Shown: one piece after another, positions 1 to 15,816 of the stretch
Layout: the number at the start of each line of letters is the position of its first letter
Position numbering within the stretch: the stretch's first letter is position 1
DNA from: Proales similis
Taxonomy: Eukaryota > Rotifera > Eurotatoria > Ploima > Proalidae
Assembly: GCA_019059635.1 (NCBI GenBank)
Contig: JAGVRJ010000011.1
Span: 248,001-312,000 of the forward strand
Reading direction: 5' to 3'
DNA length: 64,000 nt
Made by a program: the position numbers and the translations under genes
The notes under the pieces: model-generated
Told to the model about the DNA's origin: nothing
Database searches by the model: none
Seen by the model: the letters and a program-made list of their open reading frames with translations, nothing else

Positions 1-278
1 GGCTAATTCGACTGATTGTTTGTAAACCGGAGCCCTCTTTGATCCGATGCAAGCAGACACCAATGGTTGGCAATGCTAATCAAATGACTCTGTACTCTCT
101 GTTGTCGAATTTTATAAGTCGAACAGAGATTGTCGAGCCGGAAAATGAGAGAAGGCAAATTGCATGTCTAAATCAATTATCGAAAATAGACGATTCTGAA
201 TTGTTGAATTTGCGGCACGGACCAAAAACGCCAGTGGATGGGCAGACAGCTCAACTGCGTCATCTGCCAGTCGCTTGA
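1..278 (+). CDS. possible 3'-terminal exon of an unidentified gene (partial)
   Basis: One plus-strand frame is open from the first base of the window to a TGA at 276-278, about 90 residues. The translation is mixed and hydrophilic, with stretches such as SKIDDSELLNLRHGPKTP. It has no simple repeats and no domain I recognise. An open frame entering from the window edge fits the last exon of a gene lying mostly outside. The next annotated gene, the ABC transporter, ends on the opposite strand at 801, so the two would be convergent. I see no good AATAAA on the plus strand just after the stop, which weakens the case. It could also be a chance open frame. Confidence 0.3.
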   Translation, partial: LIRLIVCKPEPSLIRCKQTPMVGNANQMTLYSLLSNFISRTEIVEPENERRQIACLNQLSKIDDSELLNLRHGPKTPVDGQTAQLRHLPVA

Positions 279-736
279 TTTAATGTTCAGCGATACGCGA
301 AATTCACAAAATTCTCATTGCCATTCTTCTCGTCTCGTAGTTGCTCTGACAGGGCTTACCTGAGTTTTGAAAATCCAAAAAGAATCTCCATCTCTGTCTG
401 TCTGTCTCTGTCTAATTAGAGACTCATCCAACCGACAACGTACGCTCGGTGCCTTACGCAAAGATTATAGAGTCGGAAAATGACGCGCTTCTCTAATTAC
501 CTCAAATGAGTCGTAAAACAATTATTTGCCTTTTTCGTTCGTTTCTAGATTAATTATACAACAACAACAACAACAACAAAAATCGCACTCACTCATAAAC
601 TCTGCCTGGTCGCAGCATCGCGTATTGCGGCTTTTGGTATGGCGACGATCATTTCACTTGAATCTGATTAGGCCCGATTTATGGAGGCGAATGCCAATGA
701 CAGTGCCACGATCAGATTGAAACAGTCTAATAGAGT
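279..736. other. intergenic stretch, no gene seen
   Basis: No convincing coding exon or RNA gene is visible. It contains a short CTGT/CTCTGT-rich patch near 390-410 and a CAA microsatellite at about 559-579. Its right part abuts the 3' untranslated region of the ABC transporter, which is on the minus strand. Confidence 0.5.
559..579. repeat. (CAA)n microsatellite
   Basis: About seven CAA units in a row in non-coding DNA near the 3' end of the ABC transporter gene. Confidence 0.85.
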
Positions 737-742
737 TTATTT
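737..742 (-). promoter_or_regulatory. polyadenylation signal of the ABCC gene
   Basis: TTTATT on the plus strand reads AATAAA on the minus strand, about 60 bases after the transporter stop codon at 801. Confidence 0.6.
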
Positions 743-800
743 TGAAATGAGAAAATAAAACAAGCGAACACAGGGACGAAAGAAACAACCGAGCTGGAAT

Positions 801-6051
<5,251 letters not shown>

Positions 6052-7821
6052 ATTTACTACACTGAGAATGCGCGAGCGCGTTACTCCACTCTAAGCATTT
6101 GCCAATGCTTTTTTTGCCGAGTCAGGAAATGCGAACAAACATCTGCACGTGAACCGATCTGCCTCAAGTTGCCGCCCTGCAAAGCACCTCTGTCTGCTAT
6201 TTTTCTATTTTAATTAGATTTTCCCTTTGCGCTACATTTTGCTGCCATCCTTATATTGAACGAATTCGGAAACTGCTTCGTCACCGGCCCATTTGAAAGC
6301 AACTCATCAGGGCGGTTATTTCTGTGTAAAAAATCAGCCGAAAAGAACTTGAAGCAAAAGGGTGCTTTTGAGCTCTACTCTATCAAAGGGCGCTGCTGTA
6401 CTTGATTCAGAGGGATTAGAAGGCTAATGAGTCAAAGTAGACGGATTGGGCTGGATTTTAGAGCTGAACGGACCTGAGTTAGAGTTGAGTGAGAAGATTT
6501 AGGAAGGTGGCGGTCGGTGAGCGCCCAAGGCCAATTCTTGCTGACCCAAAGTTAAGAAGCAATCAAATGTGACTTTCAATAAAACCGCATAGGCCAGTGG
6601 CCGCATTTAGCTCAAGTTCTCACAAGTGCCCGATCGAGAGCAAGAATTAGCGTGCGCGCACAATATACCAACAAACGAGGCAGCCAATAAGCCACGGTTT
6701 GTTATTGCACTCGAGATGAATATAGTGGCCACGAGCACTCCTTGAGCCAGCAGCACCAATTGACATGGTTTTAAATCTTGATGTCTTGCGATGCGGCCAG
6801 CTTGAGAACAGTTTGGCCACAACAATTGAAAAACGCCACAAACTCCGGATTTGTGTCAGGTCGTTGTTCTCTAGACCCAACAATGGTCAAGTGAGCTTCC
6901 TAGTGTGCGCGCCGCAGTCGGAAAATAAACTTCTCGCGTCAGATAAGGCGAGTAATTGGCCGAATAAATGGCGCACTTGAGTCTCAGAATGCGTCCAAAT
7001 CGAAATTCAACAACTCGACGAGCACGCCCATCTGTGCGCGGGCGTGTGATGGTGTCGTGAATAATTGAGCCAATGTGTGATGAGTGTGAGACTGAGTGAT
7101 GGTCATTGCTCTGCTGTTACTTGCCAGCTTTCCGCTTGGTCTCACACTCAATTCTCAAGTGCAATCGGCAGCGAGCTGTTGTCTCCTTGAAAACAACAGA
7201 GTGGGTGCGATAATTTCGCTCATTGAATATTCGCCGAGGCCAGTTCGTTAGAGCTCTTTTGTTTGTGTTTGTTTTGTGGTGCAAATGAACGCAGTAAACC
7301 TTGTAATCAGGAAGCGATCGATCAAACTTGGGCCCAGTTTGATTAGAAATTAATTAAATTGCCTGTATTATTTAGGCCTCGTTCGGATTAGTCAAATGAG
7401 CTCACATGGACGTTTGCCGAGTGAACATGCGGTGGCAGCAGGCGCCATGTGACGCGCTCTTCGCTGCCGCTCCCCCTCGACGCTACTCGTCAGTCGAGTC
7501 AGTCAATTTTCTTTATTGCTCGCGCGTTTGATTCGCCGTGCGCTCTCTGGTCGCCCTCTTCTTCTTATTTTTTCGTCTCTCTCCCGCTCGTGTCATTTGG
7601 AAGCCAACCTTATGTTTCTTGTAAAAAACCGAAGCCACTGTTCGAGTCATTTCAAGTCAGGCAATCAAGACAAAATAATGACCGAGACGACGACGACGAC
7701 GACAGAGCCATTTGACTAGCGCGTGTCTGCATCATGTGTCCATCCATCTATGGCTTGTGGCAACAAAGAAGTCATGAGGGAGATTTAAATGCTCGCCTGA
7801 CAATCAGCTTAGAGCCGAGCT

Positions 7822-7845
7822 TGTGTGTGTGTGTGTGTGTGTGTG
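7822..7845. repeat. (TG)n microsatellite
   Basis: Twelve TG units in the gene-free block. Confidence 0.9.
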
Positions 7846-10800
7846 AGTCTAGGGAAACGCCACTTGCGTCATTTGCACGGCATTCATCGTAATTAAGGCG
7901 ATAAAGCGGACGTGCCGCGTCCGAGCCGCTTATCGCACTTGGCGTGTTGATGATTAATGCATGAATGCAAATGGACTGCGATAGCCGTGCAAGTCGACAA
8001 GCGGCGCAAGTCCTTAACACCATGGGAGATCGATCCGAGCGTATCGTTGCGATTTTGGTCCAATTCATTTGCTTCGGCCAAACAGAGAGAGCAAGAGAGA
8101 GAGAGAGGGAGCGTGAGTAGATCGTTGAAAAAGATTACGAACCAAAGCAGCCAAGAGCGCGAGCGGAGGTAGAATGGAGAGAGAAAGGGAGGCTCCGCCG
8201 GAACTGGCATCGACAAGAATGAGATCAAGAGGCGGCCAATTAGAGGCCGGTAATTAGAGGCGAATTTTAATAAGCAGCTTTTAGATTGTGTCCACCTTGT
8301 GTAGATGTTTGACGTGCCAGGGTGTCTTTCAAAGGCTCCTAGACACGCGATTGTGCGATTAAGAGTGAAGCGTGCAGCAGCATTTTCAGATAAGATCGAT
8401 TAATCATAGCTCGCTCGCCTGTCGTGCAGACGTGCTGGTCAGCTTCTTGCTTTCTGACGGCTCCGGCCCACCCCTGTAGACGCTCAATGGCGGTCGCTTC
8501 AATTTTGACCCAACAAATACACACATACAGTACACGGTTTATTTTCATTGAGGAACCAAACAGAAAGCAGAGCAAGCGAGAAATGGAAGTGAGAAATCAC
8601 GAGTTTGTTTATGCATCACTCATTAATCAAATACTACGGCGCGTGGGTGCTGGGCAATGTTGAACGAACGTGATGCTGAGAGTGAGCCGGCACATATGCT
8701 CAAGCTGCCCGTTCTCTATATCCTTTTCATCTTGGGCGCACTTTGAAACAAATTTTTGCTTCCTTTGTTTGCCAAGAACAAATTCCAGGGTCTAATCGTA
8801 GCCAGATATACGCCAACTTGCTATTGCACTTAATCGCTCGACGGTTGGGCCAAAACACAGAGTGCGAAAGGGATGGCCAGATCTGGAACTAATAAATTTA
8901 CAATTAATTTCGACCGCAAGTCTTTTACGTTCATTCTTCTTCCTACTAGTTCGCCCGCTGCATTTATATTTTTGTTTATTTGCGCACTGAAAAAGAGCCA
9001 CACGCGGCTTGAAACCACTACGCACTTGTTGTTGGCGAACGCTTTTCTTTCGGCCGGCTAGAAAGAATTATCAGAGCCGACTGAGGCAGGCGGCAAGGAA
9101 GCAGTATTGTAAAAACGCCGTCGAGCGCATACGCTCACCTGTGCAATTAGCTTTATTGGCTGCATTTTGCCCTAAAGCCAACCATCGCGCCACTGTCAGT
9201 TCGGGTAATGAGAGAAAGGAAGAGGGAGCATGGGCGAGGCAAGCAGCGCGAGTCAGATTAGTGGCCATCGCTGCTCGCCGGCGCCTGAAAAGATGCTGGT
9301 GATGATAAGCGCTCATCGTTTCATATTTTTCTTGTTTTTACAAGTTATTAATCAAAAGCTGTCAATGTTACTGCTGCTGCTGCTTAAGTGCAAACAGGAG
9401 CACGCTCCATGTTTGCCAAACAAATCAAAAGAAGGAGAGGAGAGCAGTCCGTGCTGGCCTGAGACAAGAGAGAGAGAGAAAACAGAGAGAAAGGGAGAAG
9501 ACGAGAGAGTGGAGAGGAAAAGCCCACAAACTGAAATGCATTTCTGACCAGGGCCCAGATCGGCTGGCCGCGCGTTTTCTCATTAAATTTGTTTACAATG
9601 TGTTGGTTTCAAACGCTCTTTACATTTCGCATTTGAAACGGCTCTGTTTGTTTTCGGCCGCCGAGTTTAGGAACGCGCTTGGGCGCTGTTTGAGCGAAAG
9701 CAAACACTATTTAGAAGACCAACAACTGCACTCGCTCGCTTCTATCTGCTGCTCTGCATTGCTTGTTTACCAGCTTTCAACTCGGTCAAGATGCGCGCGC
9801 TCCAAATGTGCGCTTGCAATATCCCACATTCAAATTAACGATTAAGGGCAAGCCATATTGGCTCCTTGTGTGTGCGCGCTCTTGTCCGAGTGTCTGCCCG
9901 GGGCCGTACTCGACCGGAGCAGACATTCGCTTTAGGTAATCGCCTTCTCAATCTCCGCACTGTTTCAGCCGAATGATAGACAGGCAGGCAACAACGAGCC
10001 ATCCAGCTCTCAATGCCAACCAGAGACTTTCACCACCACCAGTCCAAGTCCCGTTTACTACCGGTCGCAGTTGAATAGTCAATTAAACGGAGGCATGAAA
10101 TTAATGGCCCTGTTTGGGTTAATTAAATGTTCATGCGATTAGATTGAGGCTGAGGCTAATGGACATACAGGCGCGCACATGGCCTGCGTATTTATGGCTG
10201 GCCTGTTTAGAAATGGTAATTATCCGTTCATCGATTCACTTGGCCACGTTTTAGCCGCGGACACATGTTTACATTGTATATTTTCGTTTGTTTGTTTGCT
10301 TGTCCAAGCGCAGCGTAACTCGATAGGCGGTGGAGTCGAGTCGAATCTGGAGGGCCGTGCTCGACCTGTCGATCCCTTTCAGTTGTTCGCATCGACAAAT
10401 TTCGACATGTCCTGGCAATCTTATGCCGCATTTAGACTCGTCCCGTGCTATTCTCTTCATTTTCAACACACACACACACACAGGGTGACCGTTTGCGAGT
10501 GCTCGTCTCGGTGGCCGTTCCCCGCTATTCTTCTCTTCTTCTCATTGTTTTTGTTAGCGTAAATGCTCGATTGAAACGCTAGATTAAGAAATTGAATTAA
10601 TTTTAAGATTAATTAACCTTTGCGTGGCTCGGCCGTTTGCTCATGCGTGCATGCGCACTCGCGTAGGGGCATTAGAATTCTAATCAGATAAACGCACGCT
10701 CGGCAGGAGACGCAATGACGGACGTTTATCTAACCATCTGGCAGGCAGACTCGGGGTACTTAACGCACAATTCGGATAAATCATTGACTTGCTACTACGA

Positions 10801-13236
10801 GCGCCGCTGGCAGACTGCCTGGCCTCCCTCTCCGTAGTTGGCTGTCAATACACACTTCAGGCTCTCACTGCTTATATAATCGCCTTTGCAATCGGCCTAA
10901 TCGGGTAATTCGATATTTATGGGAGAGTGAGTCAGTGTGTTCTTTATTCAAAACTGTCCGAGTGTGTACGCGAGCAGAGAGTGAGCGAGTCAGTGGGCGA
11001 GAGTAGGGACCGGTAGAGAAGACGAATGAATTTAACGGCCACCATGTCACCATTGACAATCAATGACGGTGTGAAATCGAAACTCAGTTTGAATAGGAAG
11101 GCGGAGTGCTCGACCAATGGGCCGGATAATCGTCACCGAGTGCTTAAATATTTTCTTGACATGTCACAACAAAAATCATTTGCTCTTTGTCGACAAGTAC
11201 ACTGCGAGAAGATCGCATTGTTCATGTCAAGTGATTTATGGATCAGACTTTCGTGCCCAGTAAATACCTTCAAGCAGTCGGACAGAGGCGACTTATTCAA
11301 ACGATTAGACGAGCAACATGGTTGTCGAATCAACTTGGAGATGATGAGCTCTGTTTATCATTTGGATCGGGCACCAGAGAGAATTAGCCGCCGCGTCTAA
11401 CTCGGCTCGCCACCACAACAACAACAATAACAAGGACGATGTTGATTGAAATTCTGCAGACGCCCTCGACTCAGCCCTTCGAAATTAATTTGTTTTCATT
11501 TCAACTGGCCAACTGGCGTGATGATGTTTAGACTCGCATGATCCAGAGCAATTTGCGTCGGATGCCAGCCGCTGCTGGGTCAGCGCCACTGCTGCGTCTT
11601 GAGTTACAGTAAGACGAGCATCGAATTTTAATTGAATGTCCGCGCGCACCACGAGCGCGTAGCAACAGTGCCCGTCTGTCTACAGCTTGATCGATTCTAT
11701 TTCCGCTTTTAGTGCTCGCTGCCCCTCGTTTCATCTCCGCTTTCCATCTCTCTCTCTCTCTTTTTCATTTAGTTTTTCTACTCTGCTTTACTTTAGAGAC
11801 CTCTTGTCGAACGCTTGAGTTAAAAAAAGAGCGGCCGAGCTTTTGGGACCGGCTGGCTGGCAGACCAATGGAGCAGAAAATTAGAGTGATCTCTTTTCTA
11901 CTTTTCATCCGAGCCGCTCGGCCGTACAGAAGCCGCTCGAACAGGAAGTGATGCGAGTCAGTCGGTCCACTTATCTATCTCTGCACTATGCGGTTCACAG
12001 GTGTTTTTTAATTACTCGCCTGATCTTCTCGCCTCTGCTTCTCTATGCGAAGGCCAACCGACTTGGAGCAAAAGAGAGAGAGAGGGGGCAGAGAGGAAAG
12101 CATGTGGCCCTCGTCTGACCCCGCAGGCCAATGCTTGCCGTCCATCCGTGCGATTCAGTTACTAAATTGGCTTCCACTTAAGGACATTATTTAATTACAA
12201 CTTTCATAAATATTTGCCCTGCCAACTTAATCCCTGGCACGCCGCAAGTAATTTTTTGGCCTTCGCATACGCGCTGGTATGCGCTGATGGAGAGCTCGCG
12301 AGCTGTCAATGGAACACGGGGCGTGTCCGCTCGGGACCTAATCGCACCGCGCTGCTTGTTGCCTCTTTTAGTCTTCGATTCTTCATTTTTATCAGATCGA
12401 GTAAGTCGATAAGCGGGCCCTTTTCTCACCTTTGCTCAAACTCGACAAGTTGGCATGTGTTTTTTTAGTGTCTCGAATTTCCTTATTTACGTGACCTTTG
12501 CCGCTTGTTTGCGTCCGCTCTCTTGGTGCTTTTAATTCCGCCGCCTTATCTGCTCTGAAATACCTGATTGCCGATGCTGATAGCTCGGCTCCATGCATCC
12601 ATACACGTACACACACATGGGGCCGGTCACTGGTTCGAAATTGGCCGGCAGTTTGTTTAATTTGTTATTATATGCTTGAGTGATCGCATCCGCTTTATGC
12701 AACGGCAATGCCGCCCTCGTCCACTTGGTCATTCACTTGCGAATCAAAACAATCGACTCATCGCGATCATCATTGTCTACACGATCTTCATTCGGCCGCC
12801 GTTTATTCTCGTCATCAACGTTTGTTCTCTCTTCTTCTGTTTCTTCATCATCACAATCGCCGTGTGTTTATAATTTAATTAACTCGACCGAACGAGTTGA
12901 ACATAAAAACAAGTGGACGCTCCACATTCGGCGTCGCATTGCATCCTTCATGTCGGAACGGTGTCATTACTGACCGAACGAATAAATATTTAAGCGTGGA
13001 TTTGGAGCGAAATCTAATACGCTCTCCATTAATACCTGCCCTATTTGAATAGGTCGCTTATTTTGCTTCTCAGCGCCGTTCATGGCTAGCGGTCAGGCAG
13101 CCACTAAGAGCACTGGTCGACTAGGCCGAGGAGACTAGCGAGTAAGTGCAATAGAGGCAATCGATTTCAATTTTGTACCGACACTGCTACCGGCCCGGGC
13201 TTGTCTCAATTTGTTTATTTTCTGAACACTGAATGA

Positions 13237-13261
13237 GCGCGCGCGCGCGCGAGAGAGAGAG
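13237..13261. repeat. (GC)n followed by (GA)n compound microsatellite
   Basis: Alternating GC passes directly into alternating GA. The GC part has the alternating purine-pyrimidine pattern that can adopt Z-DNA (inference). Confidence 0.85.
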
Positions 13262-14080
13262 GGTGCATGCTTGCTCGTTCACTCGCTCGTCTAGCCGGTC
13301 GACAATAGTCACGTCGTTGTCGACGTCCACTGGTCGTCTTGTGTTTCAGTCCTCTATTACAATCGGCGCCGTTGTCGTTCGTTTCTCCAAGCTCATCTGC
13401 TTCATTGTTTTTGCTCGCGTTTATAATGTTTCACACGTCTGAAAGCTTTCAACGTCAATAGGCCACCTTGCTTGGACGGCAGCAGCAGTAAAATAAAAAA
13501 AAAAGGCAAATTGGCCGATTGTCACATTCTCCAAGTTAAGCATTCTCAAAGCCAGCCAACGGAAGCACACCAACAAGAACAAGATCCGACGAGCTGTAGC
13601 ACCGAATAGACACACATCATTCTTGTCGCCTTGCGGTTTCCTTCACCTAATTAATTGTATTGCCCGCAAACGCTCTCCAGCCAGGCGCTGTGTGTGTGAG
13701 CGTTTCTGTAAGCCGGCCGCCGGCCAGGTAGTGAACCGTGAGCGCTCACTATTTTCCACAGTCAGTAATCAGTACGTGTAACTAATCACCGAGGCCGGTC
13801 TAACAAGCCGCCACAACAGAGTCAAATTAGCATTCCTTACGCTTGTTTTGTTGATTAAGTGGCGGCAAGCGCGCTCTGTTCTTCTTCTTCTTCTTAGTTG
13901 ATGAGGTCCAAACGTGTGCTGCTTCCAACTAGATAATAGTGTTGGCCGTTCTAATTATCGTCTATACGAATATGGTTCTAAAATCTGTCCGCTTTCAGCT
14001 TTAGAATACCTCCTCCACAACAAAACGCGCGTTCAACATACGAAGAGCAAAACAGAGAGGCTGGATCAGCTCGAGTTGAA

Positions 14081-15010
14081 ATGTCATCAAGTGCCGCCAG
14101 AAGCAGCAGCCTTTTGACGTTGTCTCTGCTACTGGCGCTGTCTATGGTGAGCCAGCAACAAGCCGCCAGTCTACAAAGAGACCAAGAGCTGGTCGGTCAA
14201 AAGCTGCCCGAAGCGATCATAATCGGCGCCAAAAAGTGTGGCACCAGGGCCCTGCTTAAATTCATCGGCGCTCATCCGAACGTGAGCGCGGCCGGAGCTG
14301 AAGTGCACTTTTTCGATCGCTATTATCACATGGGCCTTGATTGGTACAAAGAGCAAATGCCCGAGTCAAGGCAGGGACAAGTGACGATCGAGAAAACGCC
14401 CAAATACTTTGTCGATGAACGAGTGCCCTATCGAGTGCACAATATGAACCCACGCACCAAACTGATTGTGGTTCTTCGTGATCCGGTCACTCGCGCCATC
14501 TCAGAGTACGTACAAACGCAGTGGAACAAGCGACGAGCGTCTCGATCATTTCGCTCCGCGGCCAACGGCGGCCTCAGCGAGTCGGCCCGATTCGAGGCGA
14601 TGCTCTACTCTAGCTCGAACACAATCCGCGCCGACTGGAGTGTGGTCAGGAACGGCCTCTACTCGACCCATGTTCGTAACTGGCTCGACTACTTTCCGCT
14701 CGAGCAGATGCTGTTTGTCAATGGCGAACGCTTGATTGCCGAGCCTTGGACCGAGCTCGATCGGGTCCAGGACTTTTTGCAACTGCCACGCTACATTAGG
14801 GCCGAGCATTTCGTTCTCGATCGTCGCAAGGGCTTCCCTTGCATCATAAAACCGCTCGACTCTGACCAAGTCAAGTGTTTGAACGAGGAAAAGGGACGGC
14901 CTCATCCAAACATAGACCGAGCGATTGTTGACGACTTGCGTAGCTTTTACAAATCGTCGAACGTCGAGCTCTTCAATCTGATCGGAGAGAAGCCATGGTG
15001 GCCGATTTAA
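14081..15010 (+). CDS. Hs3st-B: heparan sulfate glucosamine 3-O-sulfotransferase (HS3ST3/Hs3st-B type)
   Basis: Golgi enzyme that moves sulfate from PAPS to the 3-OH of glucosamine in heparan sulfate. Single exon, 309 residues. It has an N-terminal hydrophobic segment (residues about 10-28, LLTLSLLLALSM) acting as signal or anchor. The 5'-PAPS loop is AIIIGAKKCGTRALL (about 45-60), the catalytic Glu lies in AEVHFFD, and the 3'-phosphate motif is VVLRDPVTRAISEY. The C-terminal part has MLFVNGERLI, RVQDFLQLP and a KGFPC...KCL pair of cysteines before the substrate loop KGRPHP. MLFVNGERLI and DWSVVRNGLYSTHVRNWL look like HS3ST3 rather than HS3ST1/5. The PAPS loop has Cys where many relatives have Gly or Ser. 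The start is the first ATG of the open frame. It stands alone, with 8 kb of empty DNA upstream that could hold its control elements. Confidence 0.93.
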   Translation: MSSSAARSSSLLTLSLLLALSMVSQQQAASLQRDQELVGQKLPEAIIIGAKKCGTRALLKFIGAHPNVSAAGAEVHFFDRYYHMGLDWYKEQMPESRQGQVTIEKTPKYFVDERVPYRVHNMNPRTKLIVVLRDPVTRAISEYVQTQWNKRRASRSFRSAANGGLSESARFEAMLYSSSNTIRADWSVVRNGLYSTHVRNWLDYFPLEQMLFVNGERLIAEPWTELDRVQDFLQLPRYIRAEHFVLDRRKGFPCIIKPLDSDQVKCLNEEKGRPHPNIDRAIVDDLRSFYKSSNVELFNLIGEKPWWPI

Positions 15011-15234
15011 ACGGCACCAAAGCCGAACGCTTTAAACAGTCTCCATTCGCTGCCGGTTAGACTCAAGCGCATTGCTTCATCGAAATTTTACCCAAATTGT
15101 GAAAATTGTAAATTCCGCCGCTCAGGCGTCCGTGGCCGTCGTTGGTGTCTTTTTTTTTTCTTTTGTTATTTATGCCGCATTCGTCTTCTGTATTTCCATA
15201 AACTCATTGTGACCGAATCGATTTCAATTCACAA

Positions 15235-15240
15235 AATAAA
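15235..15240 (+). promoter_or_regulatory. polyadenylation signal of the sulfotransferase gene
   Basis: AATAAA about 225 bases past the stop codon at 15010. Confidence 0.6.
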
Positions 15241-15816
15241 AGCCGTTCAATCGAAACGAATTAAGTGACCTCTGATTGCTCAAACAGTTTAAGAAGGCCA
15301 GGGGAGGAGTGCATTGACAAAGCTTAAACGCACCCAACTCGAACAAGCTCAAGAATCGGTCCAGTACTCTCCTAATGTGATAGCAAACAAGGCAAAATGG
15401 GCGTTTATTGTGTGTTTGCTGTGTAGATGGCAAATTGGGTTCAAGCACACTTTTTCGAAGCGGGGGACTCTGCGAGCTTGAAGCGCCTGGACTACTCTTG
15501 AGCCACCGCCCTGACCTCAAATCGTGTCCCTTCTTCTTTCTAAAGTCGATTGCTTCAATCGAGCCTATTAAGCAACGCGAGCGAAATTGTCACCGAGCTG
15601 ATTAGATCAAAGTTATCGATGCGACTAGACAAAGACTAGAGATTGTATAATCAAGGCAGCTGCTGGCTGATCCACTGACGATAAATTAGATCATAGAGGC
15701 TAGTTGAGCCGTTTATGTGATAATCCTATTCGAATTGGACGCGTGCCCGCCATCATCTCCCTCTAAGTCAAGTCGTCTCATTTTGGATAGAGTGTGCAAA
15801 TAACGGTCATCGAGCG
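15241..15816. other. intergenic stretch, no gene seen
   Basis: The region between the sulfotransferase poly(A) signal and the proposed first exon of myosin XV. It should include the myosin promoter. No conserved coding segment is visible. Confidence 0.5.

Larger units (their letters stand above)
6052..14080. other. 8 kb gene-free block between divergent genes
   Basis: It lies between the start of the ABC transporter (minus) and the start of the sulfotransferase (plus). I find only short scattered open frames with low-complexity translations. The block has many dinucleotide tracts: TG at 7822-7845, GA near 8091-8109 and 9470-9515, CA near 10470-10482, CT near 11747-11762, GC/GA at 13237-13261. 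Homeodomain-like TAATTA/ATTAAT clusters occur near 7347-7360, 10590-10618 and 12870-12885. It may hold promoters, enhancers, 5' untranslated exons or a non-coding RNA. No tRNA-like fold or transposon ends were recognised. Confidence 0.6.

Noticed and set aside
7440-9600. Several 60-110 codon frames in the gene-free block
   Set aside because: They overlap each other on both strands, are full of Ser/Arg/Leu from CT and GA tracts, and have no splice partners or motifs.
12626-12660. tRNA B-box-like word (GGTTCGAAAT)
   Set aside because: No matching A-box at the right distance, and I could not fold an acceptor or anticodon stem around it.
13237-13261. Possible transposon terminus at the GC/GA compound repeat
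   Set aside because: No inverted partner, target-site duplication or transposase-like frame nearby. It is a plain microsatellite.
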